A DNA stretch of 64,000 bases from Bacteroidales bacterium (GTDB lineage Bacteria > Bacteroidota > Bacteroidia > Bacteroidales > UBA932): positions 210,342-274,341 of the forward strand of contig JAFXVX010000013.1 in the NCBI GenBank assembly GCA_017534745.1, read 5' to 3'. Numbering within the stretch: the first letter of the stretch is position 1; each line of letters starts with the position of its first letter. The notes under the pieces are model-generated. The model saw only the letters and a list, made by a program, of their open reading frames with translations. It searched no databases and was not told the origin of the DNA. Below, piece by piece: positions 12,968-21,914 of this stretch. A program made the position numbers and the translations under genes.

Positions 12968-15670
12968 CTACTTCACCACGCGGACGGGGATGCGGTCGGA
13001 GGCGGAGTATGGATCGCGGGTGGCGATGGTGCCGTACTGGTCGCTGTGGTAATAGAACCAGGCGCACCAGTAGTAGTTGGACCAGTTGGGATCCGGGTAA
13101 CTACTCCAGTAAAAAGCGCGGTCGGTGTAAGACAGAACCGAGGGGGAGACGATCGGGTAGTAGCCGGAGGCTGGTATGAAGTACATGTCGATCCAGGCGT
13201 TGGATTCGTCTTTGGGCGTGGCGACGAAACCTACGACGCCGCCGACGGTTGTCTTAGTCCAGGTGAAGGCGTGCTGGAAGTCGTTCCACTCTCCGAGAGT
13301 AGGGAGCCGAGTGCCGGAAGGAAGATTAGACTGTGCCTGCGAATAGTTGTAGTAGTTGCCGATCTTGTCGCCGCCCGTCGCGCCGACGTTGCAGGAGGCC
13401 CAGTTGATGTGATACTGCGTCCCTCTGCCAGGATCATCCTGCCTTGTCAGCACCAGGTCGAAGTAGTCCCGGATGCCCTGGGTCACGGTGACAGTCTTTG
13501 TCGCCAGGCCTATGTAACTGATGTTGATGGTCGCGGTGCGGGCAAGGTTGGTCTTGTTCTCCGTGACGTTAACCATTGTCCCATTGCGATCGGGGGTGAA
13601 CGACACCCAGTCAGCGTCGCACTCGTAGGTCATTTCCTCGAAGATGCGCTCATACCCGGCGTAACATTTCATCCAGATACTTTCGGACTCGTAGCCCGCG
13701 GACAGGGATTCCGGCTCGACGTATATAATTGGAGCCGTGTACGTCTGGATTATCCTCAGCGTAGATGATTCAGTGCCGATGGAAAGGGTAAGGGTCGCTT
13801 CGCGGGTCGCACCCGAGTTGTTGTAATCGACCTCACAGCGGTATGAACGGCTGCCGTTATTCCACTCCCTCCACTTCGGGACCAGCCAGTCGGCGCTGCT
13901 CTCGGCCTGCATCTGCCCCTCATCCAGCGAACTGTCGAGGAGTTCGAAATTCACATGGATGGTAGCTTTACTGTAGTCGAGGTTCAGTTCAGAGTCCATG
14001 GCTATCGCCGACTGGACACCGGTCTGGATGACGGTGAGAACCGCCGAGGAATTACCGTCAGTGATTGTGACATGGCCGGTGCGCGTCTCGGTCGTGTGAT
14101 TGGCATCAAGCTGGATCCATCCCCACCAGCAGTTTCTGTCATTGTCCCAGCCACCCTTGTTGGGATACCATATCCAATCCGCGTCGTCGGTGAATGTCTC
14201 ATTACCGGTACCGTTGAGGATATTGTAATAGAAGTGCAGCTGGCCCTTATTGTGAAAATCTGTCGTGATTTCATCAGCAACGAGGGTTACGACCGGCTCT
14301 ATCCCCCTCTGGGTCAGGGTGTAGGTCGCGACTACGTCCTCGAAGATTTCGTACCACGAATGGTAGCGCAGCGTAATAGTCGCGGTGCGTGCTTCATCAC
14401 TCTGGTTTTCATTGACGGACAGGTAAAGATACTCCGTATTGGCCGAGCAGTAGAGCCAGTCGGCCTCGGTCTCGGTGAGGACCTCCCAATTGTCGCGGGG
14501 GTTTTTCACCGTCAGGGGCACGGTGATTTCTTCCTGCGCCCGGAAGTCGATCTCGCCGGTGGCGGACTCGAAGGAGATCACCGGGGCGTCGTAGGTCTGG
14601 GTAATAGTCACGGGGACCTCCGGGGCCGGCGGGTATTCATCGCTGCCGCTCTCTGAGTAATACATAAGAAGCAACTTCGCGGTGCGGGAGGCGCCGCTGT
14701 TGTTTTCTGCGATGCAGATGCAGGCTTCATTGGCGCTGTTGATAAAACCGTATATCCAGTCCGGATCCCCCTCGACGCGGATACCCGGCTGGTAGGCCGA
14801 CGACGGGTTGATGATGCTGAACGGCAGGCTGATGGCCGTGGTAAGGGATTCGTAGCCGCGCTGCCTGTAGTCGAATGTTTTCTCCGTCCACTCCGGAACA
14901 ATAGCGCGGGTAATCTCCCGGCGGATGGTAACCGCAAGGTCGGGAGCGCCGGGATAGTGGAGGGTCACATCGCCGGAAACCGCTGACTGAACGGCAGATA
15001 CGGAAACCAGCACCTCCCCTTCTCCATAGGCCACATTGCCTATGAAGGAGGCGCTGCCCTTTGTAGCCGTGAGCTCGCCCCACGGGACTGCCGGGGATAT
15101 CGTATATGGAATATGGACTACCTGCTCCTCGGAGCCGACGGTGATAGTGTTATCCTCGAGGGTCGTCGTGATGGAGGAATAGGTCTCGCCGACAAAACGG
15201 GTGACTTTCTTATAGGCTCTTCCCCCCAGAGTCAGGGTCTTCCCGGAGAGGCTCCACGTCGCCTCGCAGACATTCCCCTTGACTTCAAACCCTGCCGGCG
15301 GCTCCTCCCAGCGCCCAATCTCAGGATACCCCCTGCCATCCACGGGCACACTGATTTTGCCGGAGGTAATCGTGCAGGCGACTCCCATAACGACAGGCTC
15401 CCCTTCAATATCTCCGTAAACCTCATCCTGGTAGAAATAGCACCCGGCTTCAGGAGCCAATATTGAGAAGCAACCCTCAAAACGCTCTTTTTCAATCTCG
15501 AGGATTTCCTGGACACGGTAGTCTTCGCCCGCAAGCGCCCAGGCCCCGGAGATGTCCTCGACAACCGGACCGGGCCCCGGCTCGTCGCCTTTCTGCTTTT
15601 CTTCTTTTTTACACGAGGCCACCGCCATGGCAGCCATCGCAATGAATATCAGGTATCTCCAGGTTTTCAT
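12968..15670 (-). CDS. BACON-repeat lipoprotein with FISUMP-like C-terminal domain
   Basis: 900 residues from the ATG at 15670; a longer frame starting inside the ornithine carbamoyltransferase gene was rejected because MKTWRYLIFIAMAAMAVASC is a clean lipoprotein signal. After an N-terminal lipocalin-like region (about 35-150, with ISGAWALAGEDYRV) come about six BACON-type beta domains of 90-110 residues, each with an ADW or DPDW word followed by ARTATI or SRTAKL and closing in ITQTY, LTQRG or VTQG. The last 155 residues form a FISUMP-like domain (SGTRLPTLGEWNDFQ, FIPASGYY, FYWSSYPDP, ending RIPVRVVK). BACON domains are associated with glycan or mucin contact at the Bacteroidetes surface. It starts 43 bases after the ornithine carbamoyltransferase stop, but a functional link to arginine metabolism is unlikely. 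Confidence 0.85.
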   Translation of the reverse strand: MKTWRYLIFIAMAAMAVASCKKEEKQKGDEPGPGPVVEDISGAWALAGEDYRVQEILEIEKERFEGCFSILAPEAGCYFYQDEVYGDIEGEPVVMGVACTITSGKISVPVDGRGYPEIGRWEEPPAGFEVKGNVCEATWSLSGKTLTLGGRAYKKVTRFVGETYSSITTTLEDNTITVGSEEQVVHIPYTISPAVPWGELTATKGSASFIGNVAYGEGEVLVSVSAVQSAVSGDVTLHYPGAPDLAVTIRREITRAIVPEWTEKTFDYRQRGYESLTTAISLPFSIINPSSAYQPGIRVEGDPDWIYGFINSANEACICIAENNSGASRTAKLLLMYYSESGSDEYPPAPEVPVTITQTYDAPVISFESATGEIDFRAQEEITVPLTVKNPRDNWEVLTETEADWLYCSANTEYLYLSVNENQSDEARTATITLRYHSWYEIFEDVVATYTLTQRGIEPVVTLVADEITTDFHNKGQLHFYYNILNGTGNETFTDDADWIWYPNKGGWDNDRNCWWGWIQLDANHTTETRTGHVTITDGNSSAVLTVIQTGVQSAIAMDSELNLDYSKATIHVNFELLDSSLDEGQMQAESSADWLVPKWREWNNGSRSYRCEVDYNNSGATREATLTLSIGTESSTLRIIQTYTAPIIYVEPESLSAGYESESIWMKCYAGYERIFEEMTYECDADWVSFTPDRNGTMVNVTENKTNLARTATINISYIGLATKTVTVTQGIRDYFDLVLTRQDDPGRGTQYHINWASCNVGATGGDKIGNYYNYSQAQSNLPSGTRLPTLGEWNDFQHAFTWTKTTVGGVVGFVATPKDESNAWIDMYFIPASGYYPIVSPSVLSYTDRAFYWSSYPDPNWSNYYWCAWFYYHSDQYGTIATRDPYSASDRIPVRVVK

Positions 15671-15713
15671 AATAGTGTCATTTTGCGTCCAACCGCGAAT
15701 ATAACACTTTTTC

Positions 15714-16715
15714 TTAATTACCCAGCGTCGCAACCATCACTGCTTTAATGGTATGCATGCGGTTCTCGGCTTCGTCGAAGACGATGCTGGCGGGGCTCTC
15801 GAAGACTTCTTCGGTCACCTCGACGCCGTCGAGGCCGAACTTTTCGAAGACTTCGCGGCCGACGCGGGTCTCGAGATTGTGGTAGGCCGGGAGGCAGTGC
15901 ATGAATTTGCATGCGGGATTACCCGTGCGGGCCATAAGGGAGGCGTTGACCTGGTAGGGCTTAAGGATGGCGATGCGCTCCTTCCAGACCTCGTCGGGCT
16001 CGCCCATCGAGACCCAGACGTCGGTGTAGAGGAAGTCGCAGCCGCGGACGCCGAGATCGACATCGTCGGTGACGGTGATGCGCGCGCCGGTCTCGGCCGC
16101 GATGCGCCGGCACTCCTCGACGAGCTCAGCCGCCGGCTGCAGCGCCTTGGGCGCCACTATACGCACGTCCATGCCCATTTTCGCGCCACCGACAAGGAGG
16201 GAGTTGCCCATATTGTAGCGGGCGTCGCCGAGGTAGGCGTAGGACACCTCGCGGAGCGGCTTGCCGGCGTGCTCGCGCATCGTGAGGAAGTCGGCGAGGA
16301 TCTGAGTCGGGTGGAACTCGTTGGTGAGGCCGTTCCAGACGGGAACGCCGGCGTACTTCGCCAGCTCCTCGACGGTCGCCTGCGCGAAACCGCGGTACTC
16401 GATGCCGTCGTACATCCTCCCAATCACCCTTGCCGTGTCCTTCATCGACTCCTTGACGCCAATCTGCGAACCCGTCGGGCCTAGATACGTCACGTGCGCT
16501 CCCTGGTCGTAGGACGCCACCTCGAAGGAGCAGCGCGTCCTCGTCGAGGTCTTCTCGAAAATGAGGGCTATGTTCTTACCGGTCAGGTGCTTGACCTCGC
16601 GTCCCTCTTTCTTGTCCTTCTTCAGCGATGCCGCCAGATTGAGCAGATACTCTATCTCCTCCGGCTTAAAATCCAGCAGTTTCAAAAAACTGCGCTTTTT
16701 CAGATTGATTTCCAT
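15714..16715 (-). CDS. arcB: Ornithine carbamoyltransferase
   Basis: 333 residues, normal for the family. The carbamoyl-phosphate site [11 protein letters not shown] is at about residues 55-65, the second motif is [15 protein letters not shown], and the ornithine-binding/catalytic motif is MHCLPAYH near residue 270, where anabolic and catabolic enzymes both carry HCLP. The reaction interconverts ornithine plus carbamoyl phosphate and citrulline. Next to carbamate kinase and an arginine deiminase-like enzyme, the catabolic direction (citrulline to carbamoyl phosphate and ornithine) is the likely one, so arcB rather than argF; sequence alone does not separate them. Seven bases separate it from arcC upstream. 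Confidence 0.93.
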   Translation of the reverse strand: MEINLKKRSFLKLLDFKPEEIEYLLNLAASLKKDKKEGREVKHLTGKNIALIFEKTSTRTRCSFEVASYDQGAHVTYLGPTGSQIGVKESMKDTARVIGRMYDGIEYRGFAQATVEELAKYAGVPVWNGLTNEFHPTQILADFLTMREHAGKPLREVSYAYLGDARYNMGNSLLVGGAKMGMDVRIVAPKALQPAAELVEECRRIAAETGARITVTDDVDLGVRGCDFLYTDVWVSMGEPDEVWKERIAILKPYQVNASLMARTGNPACKFMHCLPAYHNLETRVGREVFEKFGLDGVEVTEEVFESPASIVFDEAENRMHTIKAVMVATLGN

Positions 16716-16721
16716 ATTATT

Positions 16722-17741
16722 TTAAGGTAAAATTCTTGTTCCACAGGATGGGTTGCCGAGCTGGCCGGCTTCGGTGATGACGCACTCGCCGCCGCAGGTC
16801 TCGACGAAGCGGATGCCGGCACGGACCTTCGGGGCCATCGAGCCTTCGGCGAACTGGCCCTCTGCGAGGTACCGCCGGGCCTCCTCCACGCTTATGCTGT
16901 CGAGCGCCTTCTCCCCCGGCTTCCTGAAGTTGATATACACCTTCGGCACATCGGTGAGGATATAAAACTCATCAGCCTTCATCGACGTCGCCGCAAGGGC
17001 ACTCGCGAGATCCTTGTCAATCACGGCCTCGACGCCGCGACACCCATCCCCCTCACGCACGACGGGAATCCCGCCCCCGCCTGCCGTGATTACGATATAC
17101 CCTTCACGCGCCAGCCTCTCCACCAAGTCGATGTTCTCAATCCTCACCGGCACCGGCGACGCCACGACCTTCCGCCAGCCGCGGCCGGCGGGGTCCTCCT
17201 TATACACGGCGCCCCCCGCCTCAGGTGTGCTTAGGTGGTCATTTTTTTGCCACCCAGTAACGTTTTCCCCGGTAAATTGTGCGTGGGTGGTAAAATTTTC
17301 GCCACCTATGCACACTCCGGGGTTCGAGGGATAATACGGGCCGACGGGCTTGGTGGGGTTGGTGAAGCCGGGATCGTCCGGGGAGACCTCGACGCGGGTG
17401 ACGAGGGAGACGACGGGGCGATCGATGCCCTCGCGGCGGAGGACTCGCTCGAGCGCGGTCTCGATGAGATACGCGATCGAGCCCTGCGTCTCGGCCCCGC
17501 AGAAGTCCATCGGCATGGCCTCGAGGCCATAGACCTGCTTGCCGGCCTCCTGCCGGAGCAGGCCGTTGCCGACCTGCGGGCCGTTGCCGTGGGCGATGAC
17601 GAGGCCGTAGCCGCGCCGCAGCAGGTGCACCAGCTGCGCGCACGTCGCCTCGACATTACGCAGCTGCTCCTCGAACGTCCCCTTCTCCCCCGCCCTCAGG
17701 AGCGCGTTGCCCCCGAAAGCGACCATTGCGAGCCTGTCCAT
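16722..17741 (-). CDS. arcC: Carbamate kinase with an in-frame inserted segment
   Basis: 339 residues, about 25-30 longer than the usual 310-315. Typical motifs are AFGGNAL near the start, VIAHGNGPQVGNGLL, VSLVTRVEVSPDDPGF, TKPVGPYY, KEDPAGRGWRKVVASP, VITAGGGGIPVV, IDKDLASALAA and GSMAPKVRA. The enzyme transfers phosphate from carbamoyl phosphate to ADP, giving ATP, ammonia and CO2. The extra residues lie between GPYY and KEDPAGRGWR, a surface-loop area in family structures, and are encoded by a palindromic element at about 17226-17314. All catalytic motifs flank it intact, so activity may be kept. It is third in the operon after the EamA and deiminase-like genes. Confidence 0.93.
   Translation of the reverse strand: MDRLAMVAFGGNALLRAGEKGTFEEQLRNVEATCAQLVHLLRRGYGLVIAHGNGPQVGNGLLRQEAGKQVYGLEAMPMDFCGAETQGSIAYLIETALERVLRREGIDRPVVSLVTRVEVSPDDPGFTNPTKPVGPYYPSNPGVCIGGENFTTHAQFTGENVTGWQKNDHLSTPEAGGAVYKEDPAGRGWRKVVASPVPVRIENIDLVERLAREGYIVITAGGGGIPVVREGDGCRGVEAVIDKDLASALAATSMKADEFYILTDVPKVYINFRKPGEKALDSISVEEARRYLAEGQFAEGSMAPKVRAGIRFVETCGGECVITEAGQLGNPSCGTRILP
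17226..17314. repeat. Palindromic element inserted in frame within arcC
   Basis: A 31-base left arm (17226-17256) and a 31-base right arm (17284-17314) are inverted copies of each other with 24 matches of 31, around a 27-base centre. Each arm is itself a small hairpin (GGTGG and CCACC around an A/T-rich loop). The stretch is more A/T-rich than the surrounding gene and keeps the reading frame, encoding a Gly/Asn/Thr-rich peptide. Its build resembles the double hairpin at 12784-12863, though the stems differ. Confidence 0.7.
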
Positions 17742-17742
17742 A

Positions 17743-18657
17743 TCAATCCCTCCTCAGCGGCAGGGTCGAGCAGCGGAGCAGCCCTCCCATCTTCGAGATT
17801 TCACGATACGGCACCGTCTCGACCGTCATGCCCCACACCTCACGGAGGTGGTGGTTCAGACGGGAGAAATGCTCCTCCGAGACGACAACGTCCTCGGAGA
17901 TCGAGAATATGTTGGAGTTCATCCAATACATCTCCTCGGCTGTCAGCTCGAACACATTTTCCGGTCCGAACATATCCACCAGGTGAGCCGCATCGCGCGG
18001 ATTGAGGAATCCGCCGCGGTAGATTATCGCCTTGTCGCGCCCCACCGGCATGAACGTGCAGTCGAGGTGAAGGATGCCGTCGTAGGGGTCCGTGTCGCTC
18101 TTCCGCAGGTTAAGAGGGATGATCTCCTTTTCGGGTAACAGCATCTTGAGGTAGTCCAGCGCCAGCCGGTTGGTCCGCGCCGTCTTCACCTCCGAGTAAT
18201 CCGGGAACGCATACTGCCCGAGGAAGATCTTACCTCCGTAGAGGATGACGTCGCCGCCCTCCACGTGGACCGCCTCCGGAAGGTTATATATCTGCTTATA
18301 CCGTATCTGCCGGTAAATATTTTCATACGCGTCGATCTCATCCTGCCTGTCGGGGATAATGTTGCTGACGATGATCTTGTCGTCGATCACGAACCCCACG
18401 TCGCGGGAGAATATCTGGTTGCAGCCGGCCACGTGGTCGGGCCTGTACACCTTGACGTCGTATTTTTTGAGCACGGCCTCGAAGGCATTCATCTCGCGCA
18501 CGATGTCCTCCTCCTTCGGATAGACCCCGTGAAGCACTGATTCATAGGACTTTGCATCGAAAGTCTCCTCCAGCTTCGGCGTGGGCCCCGGAGAATAGGG
18601 CCAGCCGAGAACGACCTCCCTGAGGCGCGAAGTTTCTGAGTGTATATTGAGTTCCAT
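17743..18657 (-). CDS. Arginine deiminase-like amidinotransferase-superfamily enzyme
   Basis: 304 residues, shorter than classical ArcA (about 400) and close to DDAH-like deiminases. Superfamily signs: RDVGFVIDD in the first half, EGGDVILYGGKIFLG (Glu-Gly-Gly-Asp substrate/structural motif), LHLDCTFMPVG with the catalytic histidine-aspartate region, and the near-terminal GGLLRCSTLPLRR with the catalytic cysteine at about residue 297. Family enzymes hydrolyse guanidino groups, for example arginine to citrulline and ammonia. Because the downstream genes encode carbamate kinase and ornithine carbamoyltransferase, arginine deiminase activity is the best guess. Agmatine or a modified arginine as substrate is possible. 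It ends 2 bases from the arcC start. Confidence 0.8.
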   Translation of the reverse strand: MELNIHSETSRLREVVLGWPYSPGPTPKLEETFDAKSYESVLHGVYPKEEDIVREMNAFEAVLKKYDVKVYRPDHVAGCNQIFSRDVGFVIDDKIIVSNIIPDRQDEIDAYENIYRQIRYKQIYNLPEAVHVEGGDVILYGGKIFLGQYAFPDYSEVKTARTNRLALDYLKMLLPEKEIIPLNLRKSDTDPYDGILHLDCTFMPVGRDKAIIYRGGFLNPRDAAHLVDMFGPENVFELTAEEMYWMNSNIFSISEDVVVSEEHFSRLNHHLREVWGMTVETVPYREISKMGGLLRCSTLPLRRD

Positions 18658-18663
18658 ATATAA

Positions 18664-19563
18664 TTATGTGGTTTTCTTTTCAGGGGTCCACTGCGTCAGG
18701 AAAATGCCCACCATCGCGACCGCCATCCCGGCCCACTGGAGGACGGTCAGGCGCTCGTCGCCGAAAAGGAAGGCGAGGATCGCCGTCAGCAGCGGGCACA
18801 CGGCGAGGAACACGCTGACATGCGCGACGCCGAGGTGCTTGATGGCATAGGCCCACAGGGTGAACGCCGTCGCCGAGCAGAGCACGGCAAGGGACAGCGT
18901 CGGATAGAGCACCTGCCAACTGAGGTGCAGCGCAGGGTCGAATCCGCGTATCCCCTTCGTAAGGAACAGCGGGAGGAACAGTACCGCCCCGAACAGGAAC
19001 TGGTACATCACTATCACCGACGGCTTGTAGGTCGAGGAAAGCGACTTTGTGAACGCTATCTGGCTCACTTCGCTCGCCACCGCGATAAAGAGGATGAGTA
19101 TGCCCCAGTAGAACAGCGGCCCGGCCTCGGCCCTCGTGTTCGTCACGAGGAAGAGGCCGGCCAGGGTCACGAATACACCTATAATATTACTTATGGTAAA
19201 CCGCTCCCGGAATATGAACAGCCCCACCATCATCGAGAACAGCGGGTTCGTCGCTATTATCAGCGAGGTGATGGTCGGGGAATCGGTGAGTTTGAGCCCG
19301 TAGGTCTCCGCCACGAAATAGACGAACGGCATACACAGCGCCAGAAGCAGGTACTTGACCCAGTCGCAGCGCCGGATACGCATATCGTAATGGCAGATTC
19401 TGTTGAGAACAAACAGCAGGAAGCCCGCCAGCGCAATCCTCACCGGCACGAAAAACTCCACAGGAATCTCCAGCTGCAGAAGCCGGTCCGCCCAAATATA
19501 AGACATACCCCAGAGGGTAATCGTTCCCATCGCCGCAAGCAGCGCAGTCCATTTTCCTTTCAT
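18664..19563 (-). CDS. EamA/DMT-family transporter
   Basis: 299 residues from the ATG at 19563 (the codon before it is GTG). Ten hydrophobic segments in two EamA repeats; the first begins MGTITLWGMSYIWADRLLQL and contains LTDSPTITSLIIATNPLFSM, the second contains YQFLFGAVLFLPLF and LGVAHVSVFLAVCPLLTAIL. These drug/metabolite-type carriers move amino acids or other small metabolites across the inner membrane. Only 6 bases separate it from the deiminase-like gene, so it heads the arginine operon, where an arginine/ornithine exchanger (ArcD) would be expected; a role in moving arginine, citrulline or ornithine is inferred from that position only. Confidence 0.85.
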   Translation of the reverse strand: MKGKWTALLAAMGTITLWGMSYIWADRLLQLEIPVEFFVPVRIALAGFLLFVLNRICHYDMRIRRCDWVKYLLLALCMPFVYFVAETYGLKLTDSPTITSLIIATNPLFSMMVGLFIFRERFTISNIIGVFVTLAGLFLVTNTRAEAGPLFYWGILILFIAVASEVSQIAFTKSLSSTYKPSVIVMYQFLFGAVLFLPLFLTKGIRGFDPALHLSWQVLYPTLSLAVLCSATAFTLWAYAIKHLGVAHVSVFLAVCPLLTAILAFLFGDERLTVLQWAGMAVAMVGIFLTQWTPEKKTT

Positions 19564-19568
19564 CACTA

Positions 19569-19576
19569 CAAATGTA
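19569..19576 (-). promoter_or_regulatory. -7 element of the arginine operon
   Basis: Minus-strand TACATTTG lies only 5 bases before the ATG at 19563. If used, the transcript would be leaderless or nearly so. The nearest TTTG upstream is 27 bases away, too far for a normal -33 element. Confidence 0.4.
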
Positions 19577-19617
19577 AGGATTTTTTTATTATATTGTGAC
19601 GGTCAAATCACACGCTT

Positions 19618-21807
19618 ATGAAACGCTTCCCCCTCCTTCTGCTGTTTTCAGCGCTTACGATTTTCTCCTGTACAAAGACTCCGACCCCTCCTGGCGACGG
19701 TGAGACGACGGTCGGGTCGGACATGATCACCCCCGCGGGCGGGGTCTACGACCTCGGTGCCGTGAGACTCAGCGTGCCCGAGGGCGCGGTGGACCGGGAC
19801 GTCGAGGTGCGCGTGGAATTCTCCCCCGCAGCCCCGGACCCGGAGAGATTCAAGGACGACAAGGGCGTCGCCGTCGGCCTTCCCGGCGATGCGCTGTCCA
19901 TGATTGAATTCGGCCCCGACGGGGTATCCTTCAAAGAGCCCGTGACGGTGGAGTTCCCGGCGCCGGCCTGCCCGGCGGAGGAGATCTCTGTGTTCTACTT
20001 CGACAAAGACGCCGGCGCATGGCAGCTCCAGCGCGGCGTGACGGTGGTCGGAGACCGGGCGCATTTCAAGACCTCCCATTTCTCGACCTACATCGCCTCG
20101 CAGCTCGGCATCGCCCAGCTGAAAAAGTTCCCCTCCTACGTCGATGCCGGCATCGCCGCCGGAAAGAGCAACGAAGGCATAGTCGCCGATTTCCACACCT
20201 ACCTGCTCAACGGCGACGACCGCGACCTTTTCAATGAGCCGAGGTTCATCCGGGGACTCTGGTACACCCCGATGTCCAGCCTCTGCTCCGGCGCCTGGGC
20301 CGTCCACGCCGACGGGCTTGACAGCGAGCCGGACTACGACGTCGTCGAAGGCCGCGGCGAGCCCTTCCCTGAGAACGCCTCATTCTACGGAGAGCAGACC
20401 ATACTTTCTTATCTTTCAAGCTACGAGAAAGAGGACGTGTTCCGCAAAGTAATCCAGGAGACGTCCCTCGAAGAGAAGAGGGAGAGTCAGATGAAGCTCT
20501 ACTACACGATGTTCGCGCTCTACTACCGCCTTGCAAAGCCCCGCCTCGAGGCCTCCGTATCCGGCAGCCTCGACAGGAAGGGCGCCGAAGCGACCGTCAC
20601 CGTGACCCTTGACGTACCCATCCCCAAGACCGGCCAGTACGCCGCCTACCCTGGCGCCGAACTCACCGTCGTCTCCAGCGACCCTTCCGCAGTCGCCGTC
20701 TCGGCCTCGAGCATCACGACCAACTCCGATGGCGAAGCGACCTTCAAGATCACTGTCCTCTCCGACGAGGCATCCGCCGATGTCACCGTCGGTTTCCACA
20801 AGGAAAAGCCCCTTTGGAAATACGACAACGGCACCTCTCAGGACGACGTAGTAGATGTGACAAAAGTCATCCCCGTCAACCTCGAGGGCGAAGAGTGGGA
20901 AGCCGAGTTCGAGATCGAACTGGAGCACAAGTTCCACACGACTGTGGACAGTTATATGGGCAGTCTCGACAACCAGTACAATTTCCCGGATGCTTCGTAC
21001 AAACTCAAGTTTGGCGGCAGCCTTCACATGAAAGTAACCCGCGCCAGCGGGACCAACTCCCAGATTTATTTCGACACGACCGGTGAGACCCTTTCACAGG
21101 AGGAATGGGCCGACCTCGGTGTGGACCCGGACGGCGTGACCGAATACGATAAGGTCAGCGGCACATATTCGCTCTCTATCGATCCGTCAACCGACGTGAC
21201 CTGTGACTACCAGGACCGTTCCTGCTCCTGGCGCAATCACTATGAGTTGCAGGATGAATTAGGAGTGTTTTTCTGGAATCGGGACGAGTATTGCAACACA
21301 AGCGTTTCCTTCTCGTTCAGTTGGCCGAAGAACAACAGTTGCAGCGACGTTTCCTTCCTTTCTACGGCAAGGGATGCCCACAAAATGACTCCGATAGCGT
21401 TCATCTCGGAAGCTGGCCTGTCAGCTTCCGACCCTTCGTGGATATATGAAAAGGCCCTCCTTCAGACAAGGATGCACTCGGTCTATTCAACTACGGTACG
21501 AATAGTTGACAACCTCCTTGAAGAATCTAATACCAGCTCCGAGAGCAAGGAGTATGACGAGGACGGCTTCCTGCTTGTTATGGGAATGTATATCTCGCTT
21601 CAGGAAGGGACACACACTCTTTCTTTCGAGCCCTCCGCGGCTGCCGTTTCCGGATCATTGCCGGAAGTTTTCCTCGCCATGGCCGAGTCCGAAGCACCAA
21701 CCCCCGGCGACGGCGCCGAAGGGTGGCTTACAACGACCGACGAGACCCACAACGCCTCCGGCACTATCACCATCCGCAAGTTGAGCGGGCAAGAAGAAGG
21801 AGAATAA
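19618..21807 (+). CDS. Surface lipoprotein with ZU5-like and Ig-like domains
   Basis: 729 residues. Lipoprotein signal ending LTIFSCTKT. Residues about 35-160 look like a ZU5 domain: TPAGGVYDLGAVRLSVPEGA, FGPDGVSFKEPVTVEFPAP, and ISVFYFDKDAGAWQ. A helical region follows (about 165-300). At about 305-415 there is a Big_1-like Ig domain (VTVTLDVPIPKTG, SSDPSAVAVSASSITTNSDG, EATFKITVL). The remaining 310 residues are beta-rich with DNQYNFPDASYKLKF and no recognised domain. It is divergent from the EamA gene with 51-54 bases between, and ends at a strong bidirectional terminator. Function unknown; probably outer-membrane surface. Confidence 0.8.
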   Translation: MKRFPLLLLFSALTIFSCTKTPTPPGDGETTVGSDMITPAGGVYDLGAVRLSVPEGAVDRDVEVRVEFSPAAPDPERFKDDKGVAVGLPGDALSMIEFGPDGVSFKEPVTVEFPAPACPAEEISVFYFDKDAGAWQLQRGVTVVGDRAHFKTSHFSTYIASQLGIAQLKKFPSYVDAGIAAGKSNEGIVADFHTYLLNGDDRDLFNEPRFIRGLWYTPMSSLCSGAWAVHADGLDSEPDYDVVEGRGEPFPENASFYGEQTILSYLSSYEKEDVFRKVIQETSLEEKRESQMKLYYTMFALYYRLAKPRLEASVSGSLDRKGAEATVTVTLDVPIPKTGQYAAYPGAELTVVSSDPSAVAVSASSITTNSDGEATFKITVLSDEASADVTVGFHKEKPLWKYDNGTSQDDVVDVTKVIPVNLEGEEWEAEFEIELEHKFHTTVDSYMGSLDNQYNFPDASYKLKFGGSLHMKVTRASGTNSQIYFDTTGETLSQEEWADLGVDPDGVTEYDKVSGTYSLSIDPSTDVTCDYQDRSCSWRNHYELQDELGVFFWNRDEYCNTSVSFSFSWPKNNSCSDVSFLSTARDAHKMTPIAFISEAGLSASDPSWIYEKALLQTRMHSVYSTTVRIVDNLLEESNTSSESKEYDEDGFLLVMGMYISLQEGTHTLSFEPSAAAVSGSLPEVFLAMAESEAPTPGDGAEGWLTTTDETHNASGTITIRKLSGQEEGE

Positions 21808-21810
21808 AAA

Positions 21811-21847
21811 AATCGAGGTGGCCTTGCGGTCACCTCGATTGCTTTTA
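21811..21847. terminator. Bidirectional terminator
   Basis: AATCGAGGTGGCC (21811-21823) pairs with GGTCACCTCGATT (21828-21840), 13 bp with one G-U pair and a 4-base loop. A-tract before and GCTTTT after give U-runs on both strands, serving the plus-strand lipoprotein gene and the convergent LRR gene. Confidence 0.85.
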
Positions 21848-21914
21848 GATTCCTTCGCTTACGCTCGGAATGACAGTTGTCATTTCGACCAAGCGAAGCG
21901 CGTGGAGAAATCTA
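21848..21914. repeat. Full-length REP-like palindromic repeat
   Basis: Begins GATTCCTTCGCTTACGCTC and ends GTGGAGAAATCTA, with GGAATGACA and TGTCATTTCGACC forming the centre of an imperfect palindrome. It is the fullest copy of the dispersed repeat in this window, and it touches the stop codon of the LRR gene (complement 21912-21914). Confidence 0.65.

Noticed and set aside
12938-13768. Plus-strand ORF of 276 codons
   Set aside because: Antisense to the BACON/FISUMP lipoprotein, which has clear domain signatures; Val/Gly-rich shadow.
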